The notes beneath the pieces were generated by a model. It was not told the DNA's origin, did no database searches, and saw only the letters and a program-made list of their open reading frames with translations. The position numbers and the translations under genes are program-made. This document shows, one piece after another, positions 8,401 to 19,000 of a DNA stretch of 20,279 bases. Where the stretch lies: contig DAOPZC010000075.1 of assembly GCA_035353175.1 (NCBI GenBank), positions 1-20,279 on the forward strand. Direction: 5' to 3'. The stretch is from DAOPZC01 sp035353175. Lineage in GTDB: Bacteria > Verrucomicrobiota > Kiritimatiellia > RFP12 > UBA1067. Numbering within the stretch: position 1 is the stretch's first letter; the number at the start of each line of letters is the position of its first letter.

Positions 8401-8966
8401 GGCGCGGCCTTCAGAATGAGCGGCTTGAGCATGCGGGTACCGCTTCCCAAGTCACGGTCATTTGCAGGACGGCCCATCAGCAACTCAGAGAGATTGTTCG
8501 CGGGCTGTTGCCGCTTTCCGTGGACGAGAGCCTGAGGGACGGTTTACTGCGCCTGTGCGAGAACGTGCGGTCTCGGATGAACGTTGCATGCGAGCTGCAT
8601 GATGCCTGCGGGGCCACACTGCTTGATCCCATGGGGGAGAACCATCTCTATCAGATCGCGCAAGAGGCTGTGGCGAACGCTGTGAGGCACGGCGGCGCGA
8701 AGAAAATCGTCATCACGCTCAAGAATGATGCCGACATGGGGTTTTTGAGGATCGACGACGACGGGTGCGGTTTTGACGTTGAAGGCATTCGACCAGAAGG
8801 ATCCGGACTCAAGATCATGAAGTACCGTGCGGATATCCTGAACGGCAAGTTGTCCGTGAACAAACGGGACACGGGCGGCATATCGGTTAAATGTCATTTT
8901 ATGGTTTCTGCTTCTCAGGGGGAAAGGGAACGCAAAAGGAGAAAAAATGATAGCGTACAAGGGTAA
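5499..8966 (+). CDS. Hybrid-input sensor histidine kinase: NMT1/THI5-like periplasmic binding domain, GAF, PAS x3, HisKA_3/HATPase_c
   Basis: 1155 residues. After a signal-like N-terminus (MRRGLYLYVAIGFLGVQHVLYA), residues about 38-250 form an NMT1/THI5-type substrate-binding domain, with HQFQFAGYYIAQKKGYY and GRADFGV. VLQHSP and IHSLKDLAGKRVM also match this family. A membrane segment spans about 347-370, then a short coiled coil (about 371-400), a GAF domain (about 400-555) and PAS-type domains at about 560-675, 683-805 and 808-925. The last two end in DISER. The transmitter is NarL/DegS-type: ARIGQDLHDSIGQQL gives phospho-acceptor His950, and the ATPase has N-box Asn1060, G1 box DDDGCGF (1086-1092) and a G2 EGSGLKIM. 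No receiver or methyl-accepting domain is present. The ligand is unknown; relatives bind thiamine precursors, sulfonates or other small molecules. The basic C-terminal tail (GERERKRRKNDSVQG) overlaps the next gene by 20 bp, so the two are translationally coupled. Confidence 0.92.
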   Translation: MRRGLYLYVAIGFLGVQHVLYAEESGLPVQGAHPIACERVVLQMHWRHQFQFAGYYIAQKKGYYRESGFDVAFREAVAGSDSVGEVVAGRADFGVCDTRLLVDCLRGEPVVVLAAVLQHSPFMVLVPKQTGIHSLKDLAGKRVMMAADRPGFEVETMFLSQGVSLSEIETAPYDQTLGSLIDGRVDACVGYMTDEPYILQMRRVPYEAFIPREFNVDAYGELLVTSRQRARAQPERVQAFRDASMRGWAYAVTHVDEAIDLIIESYASDADRDELEYEARTLRGLMASDLVELGHVSPDRWRNMMRRFAMIQGHSPASVSAEKADTFLFTEFVRHHNRRWVYRLKVVLSAALCVIVFLSVLVWMLGAIVARKTSALAESNRKLEQENRALVEAELMLGLQRDFAAAMSESSTLQSCLDRATSLVLRIAGIDYSGVYLADPMEGKLKLATCRGVSDAFAKKFAIHDASIPGSAEILKGQHVCVNGNDMPKVNCDSALMEEGVTAFLIAPVKYGSEVIASLAIASHTVTDFPANTMSGLESLAMLMGGAISRLKAKEQLSQNEERFRMMIEHAGVSMMVVNASGDVIFDNVLPSVACNGVQDCQERRSIEAAFAKECGKRRQNQIRRVLEKSETIEFVSRFQIDNEHLCFEVTMRPLTLPSQSARLVLIMTKDVSERWRTWEALQESEANFRNLAENNLDVIAIIDRKGMFTYVNRQFEILTGYAADEVCLSPYIFRDLMKPSQWGLAQARLEALMKETAVSSRYEMDVRDKAGKLISVELSVSRSVWHNEPCVFVSARDISERREAERLLKKREALFKAVADGAFDALTLSDVEGRYLFCNTRMTQLTGYSSSELLGSRFELVLDASKIPACVERFEKRVAGLSVPDIYETVMRRKGGGSFAVEVSIKATEWLGRRAFLCVYKDISERKRLELEILKIDEWERARIGQDLHDSIGQQLVGMAYLSEALWRGLQNERLEHAGTASQVTVICRTAHQQLREIVRGLLPLSVDESLRDGLLRLCENVRSRMNVACELHDACGATLLDPMGENHLYQIAQEAVANAVRHGGAKKIVITLKNDADMGFLRIDDDGCGFDVEGIRPEGSGLKIMKYRADILNGKLSVNKRDTGGISVKCHFMVSASQGERERKRRKNDSVQG

Positions 8967-9651
8967 CTCGGGCGACAAGCACGGGCTGGTGACCGCTAAG
9001 AAAAAAATCATGCTGGTCGATGACCATCCTCTGGTCGGCCAAGGACTCAAAACAATGATGTGCACAACCCCTGATCTGGAGATCAGTTGGATGGCCAGCA
9101 ATGCCCCTGCGGCGTTGCAGATGATTGCGGAAGAGGTGCCAGACCTGCTGATCCTCGATATTTCGCTGCCGGGGACCAGCGGGCTCGATCTGCTGAAAGA
9201 CGTGAAGATCGGTTATCCGGACCTGCCTGTGCTGGTTCTCTCGATGCACGAGGAGAGTGTCTATGCCGGACGCGTTTTGCGCGCCGGGGCTAAAGGTTAC
9301 ATCATGAAACAGGAACCCGGCGAGAAAGTCATCGAGGCGATACGTTGCGTGCTGTCCGGTGGTGTCTATGCGAGCCCCGCACTCGTTTCCAGCTTGTTGC
9401 AGACGTTTGCCTCGGACACGCCCGCCGTCAGTCTGAAAACCGGCCCCGCACGGCTGGGCGACCGCGAACTGCAAGTCTACACGCTCATCGGGAACGGTCT
9501 TTCCACGAAGGAGATCGCCTCACAGCTGAACCTGAGCACGAAGACGGTCCAGACGTACCGGGAGCACATAAAGCGCAAACTCGGGCTGAGTTCCGCCATG
9601 GCGCTTGTTCATTCCGCCACGCAGTGGATACGGGACGAAAAAGGGGTATAG
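8947..9651 (+). CDS. NarL/FixJ-family response regulator with LuxR-type HTH
   Basis: 234 residues. The receiver domain (about 20-135) has the acidic pair Asp25/Asp26 (MLVDDHP), the phospho-acceptor Asp71 (LLILDISLPG), the switch Ser99 (VLVLSMHEE) and Lys121 (GYIMKQ). A linker leads to a LuxR-type HTH at about 168-232, with LGDRELQVYTLIGNGLSTKE and STKTVQTYREHIKRKL. AAGGAG lies 5 bp before the ATG at 8947, inside the end of the kinase gene. The 20 bp overlap and the HisKA_3 type of the upstream kinase make it the cognate regulator. It should bind DNA as a dimer when phosphorylated. Its targets are unknown. The next gene downstream on the same strand is the giant surface protein, which is the nearest candidate target apart from the operon itself. 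Confidence 0.95.
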   Translation: MIAYKGNSGDKHGLVTAKKKIMLVDDHPLVGQGLKTMMCTTPDLEISWMASNAPAALQMIAEEVPDLLILDISLPGTSGLDLLKDVKIGYPDLPVLVLSMHEESVYAGRVLRAGAKGYIMKQEPGEKVIEAIRCVLSGGVYASPALVSSLLQTFASDTPAVSLKTGPARLGDRELQVYTLIGNGLSTKEIASQLNLSTKTVQTYREHIKRKLGLSSAMALVHSATQWIRDEKGV

Positions 9652-9680
9652 CACGTGTCCGCCGTCCATTCCAACATCGC

Positions 9681-9696
9681 CGGCAAGAGGTTGCCG
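9681..9696 (+). terminator. Possible hairpin after the two-component operon
   Basis: CGGCAA-GAGG-TTGCCG is a perfect 6 bp stem with a 4-base loop, 29 bp after the response-regulator stop. No T-run follows, so intrinsic termination is doubtful. Confidence 0.25.
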
Positions 9697-9912
9697 TCCG
9701 CATGCGCGATCACTCAAGAACAAATGCGTAGCAGCTATAGGAAAAAAACGCTGTGACTCTCAGCATATTACTGTAACAAAAGATACAATTGCTTAGCATA
9801 CTTAATAAAAAGGCCTATGCATAAATCAGCTTCCCGTCTGATTGTATAAAAGAAGCCCAAGCCCTTTAATATTCATGCGCGGTTTTGTGTTTTCAGATCA
9901 AGCATTACGCAG

Positions 9913-9932
9913 ACAGGGCATTTTTGCCTTGT
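9913..9932 (+). other. Inverted repeat (hairpin) in the leader of the giant gene
   Basis: ACAGGGCA-TTTT-TGCCTTGT forms an 8 bp stem with one G-T wobble and a TTTT loop, about 107 bp before the giant gene's ATG. It could be a leader RNA structure or a protein site. There is no T-run after it. Confidence 0.3.
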
Positions 9933-10038
9933 TCGCGGTTATGTGCGTATTTCTCGGGGATGCTTGAAGAAAATGCAAAAACCGTGTTTACAGGCTTTGG
10001 ATGTGGCAATCGGCGCTTGGATCAATAAGGGAAAAATA

Positions 10039-13000
10039 ATGAACACACAGCGGGTGAACATCAGCGGTTTCGCAAGAAGAATCTTTGCGGCAGCGTGCGT
10101 ATGGGCTGTTTACACATTTACCGCAGTGGCCCAAATACCTGTAGCGCGGGTGGTGGGCTCGGGCGGCGTGACGACGAACCTGTACACGTCCCTCGACACG
10201 GCCATCAAGGCTGCGGGCGACTCCCACGACGACGTGACGGTGACGCTCCTGGCCGACATCGACCTGACTAACACTGTTTGGGACGCCGCGTCGCTGAACG
10301 GCTACAGCGGCGGTTTCCGGAGTCTGACGCTGGACGGCAACGGGAAGAGCATCGCGGGCCTGAGCGACACGCTGATCGCCTCGACATGGGTGGGGCAGAG
10401 CCTGACAATCAAGAACCTGACGATCAAAAAATCTGCGATCGTCCGCGACGCGGGGGACTCTACGGGAACGACGGGTGTGGGGGCCTTCTTTGGCATTTTG
10501 TCGGCGACCCACCGGGTCACACTGGAGGACTGCCACCTGGTGGACAGCTCGGTCGAGGGCGGTCACTGGACGGGCGGCCTGATCGGCTACGCGACCGGTT
10601 ACAGCGGGACGGACGGACCGGTGTTCGAGTCGGTCCTGGTCACGAACTGCTCTGTGTCTGGCTGCTCGGTGACGGGCAAGGGCTCGGCCGGCGGCGTCAT
10701 CGGCCACGCGACGGGCGACGCCTGGACGGAGGTCGTCATCGCGGACACCGCGGTCAGCAACAACACGGTCACATCGACGGGCACCTCGACCATCAAGGCC
10801 GGCTCTGTGATCGGCACTGTCGGCGTTGCCGGTGCCGAGACCACGGTTAACGGGACGACCCACACAGGCGGCATCGGCGTGAGCGCGGAAGTCAGCGGCA
10901 ACACGGTTAAATCTAACGGGACGGGCACGGACGCCATCTTCGGACGCTTCGGGAATGCGGCGGGCGTCCTGCGGGTGACGGGCGGCGTGTACGACGGCGC
11001 GGAGGACTACGCCGGGCTCCCGATCGCGGGCGACGCGGCGGGGACCCTTCTGGTCTCGGGAGGCACATACGAGACACTGCCCGATGCTGGGGTCTGGGCG
11101 GAGGGCTTCGTGGCCTACGCGTCCGGGGACGACACGTACACGGTGCGCGAGGTCGACGGCAGTGCCGTCTATGTCGACGACGACTTCACCGAAGCGACAA
11201 AAGGCTGGAACAACTACCGCTTTAAGACCATCCAGGGCGGCGTCAACACCGTCGCGGCCAGCGGCACGGTCTACATCGCGGCGGGCACCTACACCGAAAA
11301 CGTCTACGTGGGCAAGAGCCTCAACATCGTCGGCGCTGGGGCTGCGACGACGATCGTCGACGGCCATGACGCGGGCAGCGTTTTCATCGTGGACGGCGAC
11401 ATCGACGTCGCGATCGAAGGCTTGACGATCCAGAACGGCGGCGGGACAGCGGCAACATACGGCGCTGGCGTCTATGCCGAGGCTGCCGGAGTCGGTCTCA
11501 CCCTGTCTCTCGTGGATTGTGTGCTGAAGGACAACACGGCGGTCACTTCGGGCGGCGGACTTGCGACGGGCGGGTGGGGCGAAGACGTCACGTTGATCGG
11601 CACGACGATTTCCGGCAACACGGCATCCGGCACGGGGCCTGGTGCTGGTGGAGGCGGCATCTATACATACGGCGGCGAGTTGACGGTGGAGAATTGCACC
11701 GTGAGCGGCAATACGGCGGCTCGCGACGGTGGCGGCGTTTTTCTAGCGGGTGCCACGGCATGTCAGATTAACTTTGCAACCTTCACGGGCAACACGGCCA
11801 ATCGGGGCGGCGGTCTGAGCCTGAGCGGCGCATCGGGTGCGATCAACAACACCATCGTTTGCGGCAACACGGATGCCATAGCCGGAACAGTGTCCGACAA
11901 CGTAAACGGCACAATCCCCGGCGGATCGAACAATCTCGTCGACCAGGATGCCAAGCTCGTCGCGCTCGCCGACAACGGTGGGCCGACGCCGACGCACGCG
12001 CTGCTCGCGGACAGCCCAGCCCTCAACGCCGGCATGGCCGACACGGTCGCCTTTGACCAGCGCGGCGTGCCGCGCGCCCAGGGCAACGCCCCCGACATCG
12101 GCGCGTTCGAGACGGTGCGCATCGTCTACGTCGACGACGACTGGACCGGTCCCGAAAACGTGGTCGGACATGCCTGGGGGCAGGACGCCTTCCCGACGTT
12201 GACTGCCGCCATGGCCGTGGTTCCCGATGGCGGCCTGGTGCGCGTGGCGGATGGCACGTACGCCGGTGGTCAGACGATCACGGGCTCGCTGACGTTCGAA
12301 GGAGCCAACAAGGACGTGGCCGGGTACGGCACGCGCGGCGCCGAGTCGGTCATCACGTCGACGATCCACGTCAAAGGGCAGAACAACACGGTTTCGTTCA
12401 ACGGCTTCCAGTTCACGGCGTCGAACTATGCATTGCTGTACGGAGCAGCCCCGAGCACGACGGATTGGATTTTCAAGAACAACCTCGTGGCCGGCGGCTC
12501 GGGCTGCGCCTGCTACAACGAGGGTACCAGCAACTGGCGCGACGTCACGGTGGTCAGCAACATGTTCACCGTCACGGGCGGCAGCAGCGCCCTCCGCCTC
12601 GCGAACGTCCGCAATCTTTCGGTCAAAGACAACCGGTTCACGGGCGGCTTCAACGCGCTGCAGCTCGTCGGGGCGTCCGGTGACGTCCTGGTCGATGGGA
12701 ACGAGATTTCCAACACCACCAACGAGGCGCTCAAGTTCGGGGGGCCGATCCTGAACGGGATGTGTTCGAACAACACGATCAGCAATGCCAACACCAGCAG
12801 AGAAATCGACGTGGGCGCGATCCGCATCCGCGGCGTCACGCTGCCGTACAGTCTGACGATCATCAACAATACGCTCATCGACAGCTTCAACGGTGTGGCG
12901 GTCAGGGACGGGGATAGTCTCGCCGGCGCGACGATTCTCGTGACTGAAAACGTCTTTGAAGGCAACTCCAACGCCGGCGTCTACAATGGCGGTACAGGTG

Positions 13001-16000
13001 CGTTGACCGCCAACGGCAACTACTGGGGTGAGACGACGCCCAACATGGCCGAGCATGTCGCGGGCGATGTGACGGTCGACACCTACTTCGCTGCCTACGA
13101 TGCCGGGACCGGCGTGTTCAGTGACCTCAACGTCCTCACCGTCTACGTCGACGGCAGCTTGGCCGCCGAGGACGCCACCCACTTCAAGACGCTTGCCGGG
13201 GCGGTCGCCGCCGTCGCGCCGGGCGGCACGATCCATGTCGCCGCCGGGACCTATAATGAGTCCGTCACGCTGGCGCAGCCTGTCAGCCTCGTCGGCCCCA
13301 CAACGGGCGACAAGCCGCTGATCGTCGGCATGCTCACCGCCACGCATACCGCAGGCTGGGCAACCACCATCGAGAATATCGATTTCAAGGTCAACGCGAC
13401 CGACAAGAACAACCTCAAGCTCGTCGGGGTCAAGAACCTGACGGTCAAGGGCTGCGACTTCGACGCTGACGAGCGCTTCATGGCGCTGCCCCAAGTCGTG
13501 GCCGTCCAGTTGGACAGCGCCTGCCAGAACATCACGTTTGACGCCTGCACCTTCCGCGACGGGTACTATGTCACGATCCAGGGCCGCGCGGACAACCTGG
13601 TGGTCAAGAATTGCACGCTTGAGAACGTCAAGAGCGGCATCAACATGCAGTACGCCTCTGGCGCTGGTTTGACCGTGACCAACACCGGCATCAGCGTGGT
13701 TGCGCAGGGCGTGGCCAATGACACCTACTGCGTGCGCTTCGGCAGCAGCAGCGGCACGGCGCAGAATCTGACTATCATCGGCGGCTCCTTGACGGTTGAC
13801 GCCAACGGCCTGACGCCTGACGCCGGCACCTACTTCCACGCGATCCTCGTGCGCGAGGCGGCCAGCGGCACGCTGGCGGTCACCGGAACGACGATCAACG
13901 GCGAGATCGCCAATCTTTCCGCCACGCCGCTGGCCGGCGTGGACAACCTGTACTACGTCGTCTATGTCGACGACGACTACACCGCCGCGACCAGCGGCTG
14001 GGGCCAGTACGCCTTCGCGTCCATCCAAGATGCGGTCAACGCCGTGCAGGCGAACGGCAAGATCGCCGTCGCCGCCGGCACCTATACGCAGAGTGTGACC
14101 GTCAGCAAGCCGCTCAACCTCGTCGCAGTCGGCGAAGCCATAATCGTCGGCACCGCCACGGATGCCGTGACTGTCGCGGCCGATGGCGTGAGCATCTCGG
14201 GCTTCACCGTCCAGAACCCGAACGGAGTGCATGGCATCTATGCGCTCAACCGGAACGATCTGTCGATCACCGGCAATACCGTCGAGAACGTCGGCTCCGG
14301 AGTTGCCGCGCCGGGTTCCGCCGTGTGCGGCGTCATGATCTACTCCACTAGCGCGGCCATGAACGACATCGCGGTCGTCGACAACATGATCCGCGGTATC
14401 AGGAGCCAGGGCAACAAGACGGGTGCCAACGGCGTCTGGGTGGGCGACTCGTCAGGGAACTTCGACATCACCGGCTTGGTCATCCAGGGCAACGTCATCT
14501 CTAACATCGTCGCCAGACCCATCGCGTATGACGACGGCGGTCGCGGCGCTTACGGTATCATCATCAATCACGCGAGCACTGGCACGGGCCAAACAGTCGC
14601 GCCGCTCATAAAGGACAACCTAATTGCCGACCTGGACGGTGTCTGGGCCCATGCCGTAGGACTTGAAGGCAACACGCCGGGTGCCGTGGTGCAAGGCAAC
14701 ATTATCGCGCGGATCATCGACCACAAGTCGCCGGCCAATCCCGACGCCGTCGGCATCATGGTTGAGGCGAATCCCGCCGCGGCGAGCGTCTCGATCGTCA
14801 GCAACAGCTTCTCCGAGGTTCTGGCCGGCGTTCGGAACGTCACGGCGATTGCCGTAACGGTGAACGGCAACTATTGGGGCTCGGCGACGCCCAACATCGA
14901 CGCGCTGGTGCTCGGGGACGTCGTGACCGACAGCTTCTACGCCGACGCCGCTCTGACCGATCTCCGTTACTTCACGGTCTTTGTCGACGGCGCCTTCGCC
15001 ACGGAATCGGGCAATCGATTCAAGACCATCCAGGGCGGTGTGGACGCGGTGTCGCAGTACGGCAACGTGCATGTCGCCGCGGGCTCGTATGACGGCGCGA
15101 CGCTCACGAAGTCGGTGAATCTGCTCGGCGCCAACGCGGGTGTAGCCGGATACGGTACGCGCGCCGACGAAGCGGTCATCACCTCGGTGGTCAACATGAC
15201 CGGCAAAGACACGACGGTTATGATCGATGGCTTCAAGTTCAACGTCACGCCGCATCTCATGTTCGGCGCGAACAATGCGGAGAGCAAGCAGACGGCAGAC
15301 TGGACCTTCCAGAACAATCTCGTCGAGGCTTCTGGCGCCATTTACAGCGACACCGGTTACGTCAACCTTAACTGGCGCGACGTGGTGGTGACCCGCAATC
15401 GTTTCGCCAACATGAACTCGAATGCGGTGAGCACCTTCAACGTCAGGAGTCTGACAGCGACTGACAACCAGTTCGACACGCTCGGCGCCGGCGCGAACGC
15501 CTTGGTCTGTCAGAACATCGGTTCGCTGACCGCGGCGGGCAACTCATTCTCGAACATCGGCTGGAACGCCGTGCAGCTGGTGGGCTCGACGAGCGTCACG
15601 ATCACCAACAACGTCTGCAGCAACTTGGGCGCGGAAGCCTTCAAGCTGGGCGGCCCCATCGTGAGCGGCGTTTGCTCCTATAATCACATCGTTGGCGCCA
15701 ATACGAGTAACGAGGTGGACGTCGGCGGCATCCGCATCCGTGTGGCTGCGGGGCAACCCTACAACGTCGCGATCATCGGCAACTACATCGAGAACAGCTT
15801 CAACGGCCTGGCCGTGCGGAACGGCGATGTTCTTGCAGACACGTCGATTACGGTGTCCCAGAACACGTTTGTCGGCAACAGCCATGCCGGCATCTACAAC
15901 GGCAGCACCGGGACGTTGGCTGCATCCTGCAACTACTGGGGCACCGCCTTCGGGCCCTCGGGCATCGGCTACTTCGGCACGGGCGACGCAATCATCGGGC

Positions 16001-19000
16001 CGGTGACTATCGGAAACTATTACGTCTCGGTGCCGTTGACCACGCTCCACTATTATGACCTCTACGTGGACGGCAACGGCAGCGAAGACGCGACGCATTT
16101 CAAGACGATCCAGGCGGCGTATGCCGCTGCCAACCCCGGCGATACGATCCACGTCGCGGCCGGAACCTATGTGCAAACGGGCACGTTGACGCTCGCCAAG
16201 CCGGGGCTTACCCTGACGGGCGCTTCGCGCACCGACGTCTGTATCGACGTCTCTGCATGCGGTTCCGCCTGGGGTATCCATGTCGAGGCCGACGACGTGA
16301 CGCTCGAACACTTCACGGTCATTCCGGAAAACGAGACCGGCGGCGGTTACCCGATCCATGCCGCGCCCGAACCGGTGAAACCCGGCGTCTCGATCGCGAA
16401 TCTCGTTCTCCGCGACATCGCCATCAGCGGTTCCTATCGCACGGCCTTCGACCTGCACGCGGTCAACGGGGCGACGCTGGACGGGCTCTCCGCTTTGAAC
16501 ACCGCCCGCGGCAACGGCATCCAGATTACGGGCTGCACAGATGTGACACTCACGGGCTGCACCACGAGCGGAAACGTGTGGGGCGGTGTTGCGTTGTACA
16601 ACTCCTCGTATTCAGCGAGCAGTTGCGTCAACGTGACGGCCGATCTTAAGAAGAACAGCTTCGGCGAGATCCAAGCGATTTACGTTCAGGATCCCGGCGT
16701 CTCCGGCCTCAACATCACAGGGTATTCCTATGTGATCGCCTCAAGCGCGACCACAACTTTCGCCGACGGCGACGTCAACGAGGCCATTGCGCTGGCGCTG
16801 GTCTACGACGGCCAAGGCTCCACGGTGACCACCATCACGGACGCCGCCGGGAATCCCGTCTCGTACAGCGGGGAAACCGGCACGGACGTCGTCTACGTGG
16901 ACGGCTCGTGGGCTGGCACACCGAACGGCGCCGGCATCCCGAAGCCGCGAGCGGCCGGAACCTATCTTCAGTTTGGTCGTAATGCCTTTTCGACGGTGCA
17001 AAACGGCGTTGCGGGCGTGGATGTGGGCGGGACTGTCCATGTTGAGGCCGGTTCTTACACGGAACTTGTCGCGGTCGCCAAGGCGCTGACACTGGTCAAC
17101 GAGCCCGCGCTGAGCGCGACGGTGACGGCTCCCGGCGCGGCCAGCAAGGCGGCCTTGGTTACGGTCGACGCCAGCAACGTGACGGTCGACGGCTTTGTTC
17201 TCGCGGTCAACCAGCCGGACGCAACGGCGGGCATATTCATGGATTCGACTGCCGCCGATCCCGACACGGCGCTGACGGTTCAGAACTGCCGCTTCACGAT
17301 TTCGGGCACCATCGACTCAGCCGGGGCTGACGCCTATATCGGGTTCGGAACGTATTCGACGGCAATCGCGGTCAACGGCGCGGGCGGTTTCCCGACGATT
17401 CAGTTGCTGAACAACGAGATTCTGCCTGATTCGACTACCGCTCCGACGGCGATGTTTGATCGCGCGATCTTCCTGCGCGAGGGCAAAGGCACCATCTCCG
17501 GCAATACCGTCTACGGTGACGCCCACGACCTGTGCGCCCAGTTCGTTTCCAACGGACAGCTGCTTATCAGCGGCAACCGCTTTTTGGGCAAGGGCGGGCG
17601 CGATGTGAAGGGTGCGCAGATCGATTTTACGGAACCGAACGGCACCGGCAGCATTGTGTTCCAGAACAACACGGTCGAACCGTTCGCTGAGGCGACGCCT
17701 TCGGGCAGCGCGCATGTGCGCAGCCTGATGGTCAAGAACAACATGTCCGGGGCGGAGGTCAACGTCCTCAACAACCTCTTCACCAACGTGCAGGCGGTGG
17801 CGGTGCTCGCGGGCAACTCCAAGAGCATGACGATCAGCGGCAACGAGTTCAGAGCCGCCGATGGCGACTCGGACTTCAGCTATGTCCAGATCGGCAATAA
17901 GGTGATGACTGGTGCCTCGCCTGCACCCGTGCAGATGAACGCGGTTATCCAGGGCAACGTCTTCTGCGCGTCTACAATGCCCGGTGGCCGGGCGATCGAG
18001 TTCCTGAACCACAACGCGACGGGCGCGACGTTCGGCACCATCACGGTCGGCGGTGCCGGAGCGCTGGCCAACACGTTTGCGGCGGGGCTGGACCGTTACA
18101 TTCACTTGGACAACGAGGTGCTGGGCGACTCGAAACTGAGTGCCCGTGCCGCTTATGCGGCCTGCGGCACCACGGTCATGGCACCGTTCAGCGCGGCGAT
18201 CGACGCGACGCAGAATCTGTTCGACGTCGGCACAGGGGCGCAGTTGCCCGCTGCGATGGCGGCGGCTAACCTGTTCTCGCTGGAGGACAAGATCTATCAC
18301 GCCACTGATGTGGCGACGCTGGGGCTCGTGCGAGTGAATGCGGCCAACGTCTACGTGACGACCGCCAGTGGCAGCATCCAGCGCGGCGTGGACGCCGCAT
18401 TTGCGGGCGACACGGTCAACGTGGCGGCCGGGACGTTTGACGAAAGTGTAAGCATCACGAAGCCGCTCCAGCTCAGCGGCGCAAACGCCGGTGTGGCGTG
18501 GGGATCACGCGGCCCCGAAAGCAAGATCCAGCAGACAGGGGGAAACACCCTCCTCACCGTGCGTGCGGACAACGTGACGGTCAATGGATTCGAGCTCTAT
18601 GGACCGCTGTCGAATAATGCGGTCACAAGCGACAACGGCACGCTGTCGGCGCCAACCGGCCGAAGCAATCTCACCTTTGTGTTCAACCACGTCCACGATA
18701 TCGGCACGACGCGCGGATCGGGTAACATCTACGGATTCCACTACATGTTGGCGAGCGACGCACCTGCAAACATCACGGTGGCAGACAACCTGTTCGAAAA
18801 TATCGGCAACAGCGCGACGTTGGCGGGCAGCGCGGGAGCGGTCTACTTCGGGCAGAGCACCTCGACGGGCAAGCTGTCCGGGGTACTGGTCGAGCGCAAC
18901 GTGGTCAGGAACGTCCGGGTGACGGCTTCGACGAAGAACGCGTGGGGCATCATCATCGGCACGGGGTGGAACAGCTCAGGCTACGTCGAAGACGCGATCA

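Larger units (their letters stand above)
9652..10038 (+). promoter_or_regulatory. 387 bp intergenic region upstream of the giant surface-protein gene
   Basis: No convincing gene. The first 80 bp are GC-rich and hold a hairpin (9681-9696). From about 9730 the DNA is AT-rich, with TATGCATA (9816-9823) and TATAAA near 9845 as promoter-like material. A second hairpin-forming repeat lies at 9913-9932. A 30-codon frame (9875-9967) encodes a hydrophobic, signal-peptide-like sequence but has no Shine-Dalgarno. The AT-rich part is the obvious place for the promoter and any response-regulator site of the downstream gene. Confidence 0.4.

Noticed and set aside
11743..14232. Long open frame of 829 codons on the minus strand inside the giant gene, with similar long ones at 9988-11367, 15544-16458 and 17317-18300
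   Set aside because: The plus-strand gene is rich in GTC, GAC, AAC and GGC codons and almost lacks TTA, CTA and TCA, so antisense stops are rare. The antisense products are Arg/Val/Asp-rich, without recognisable domains, and the sense frame is clearly a beta-helix protein.
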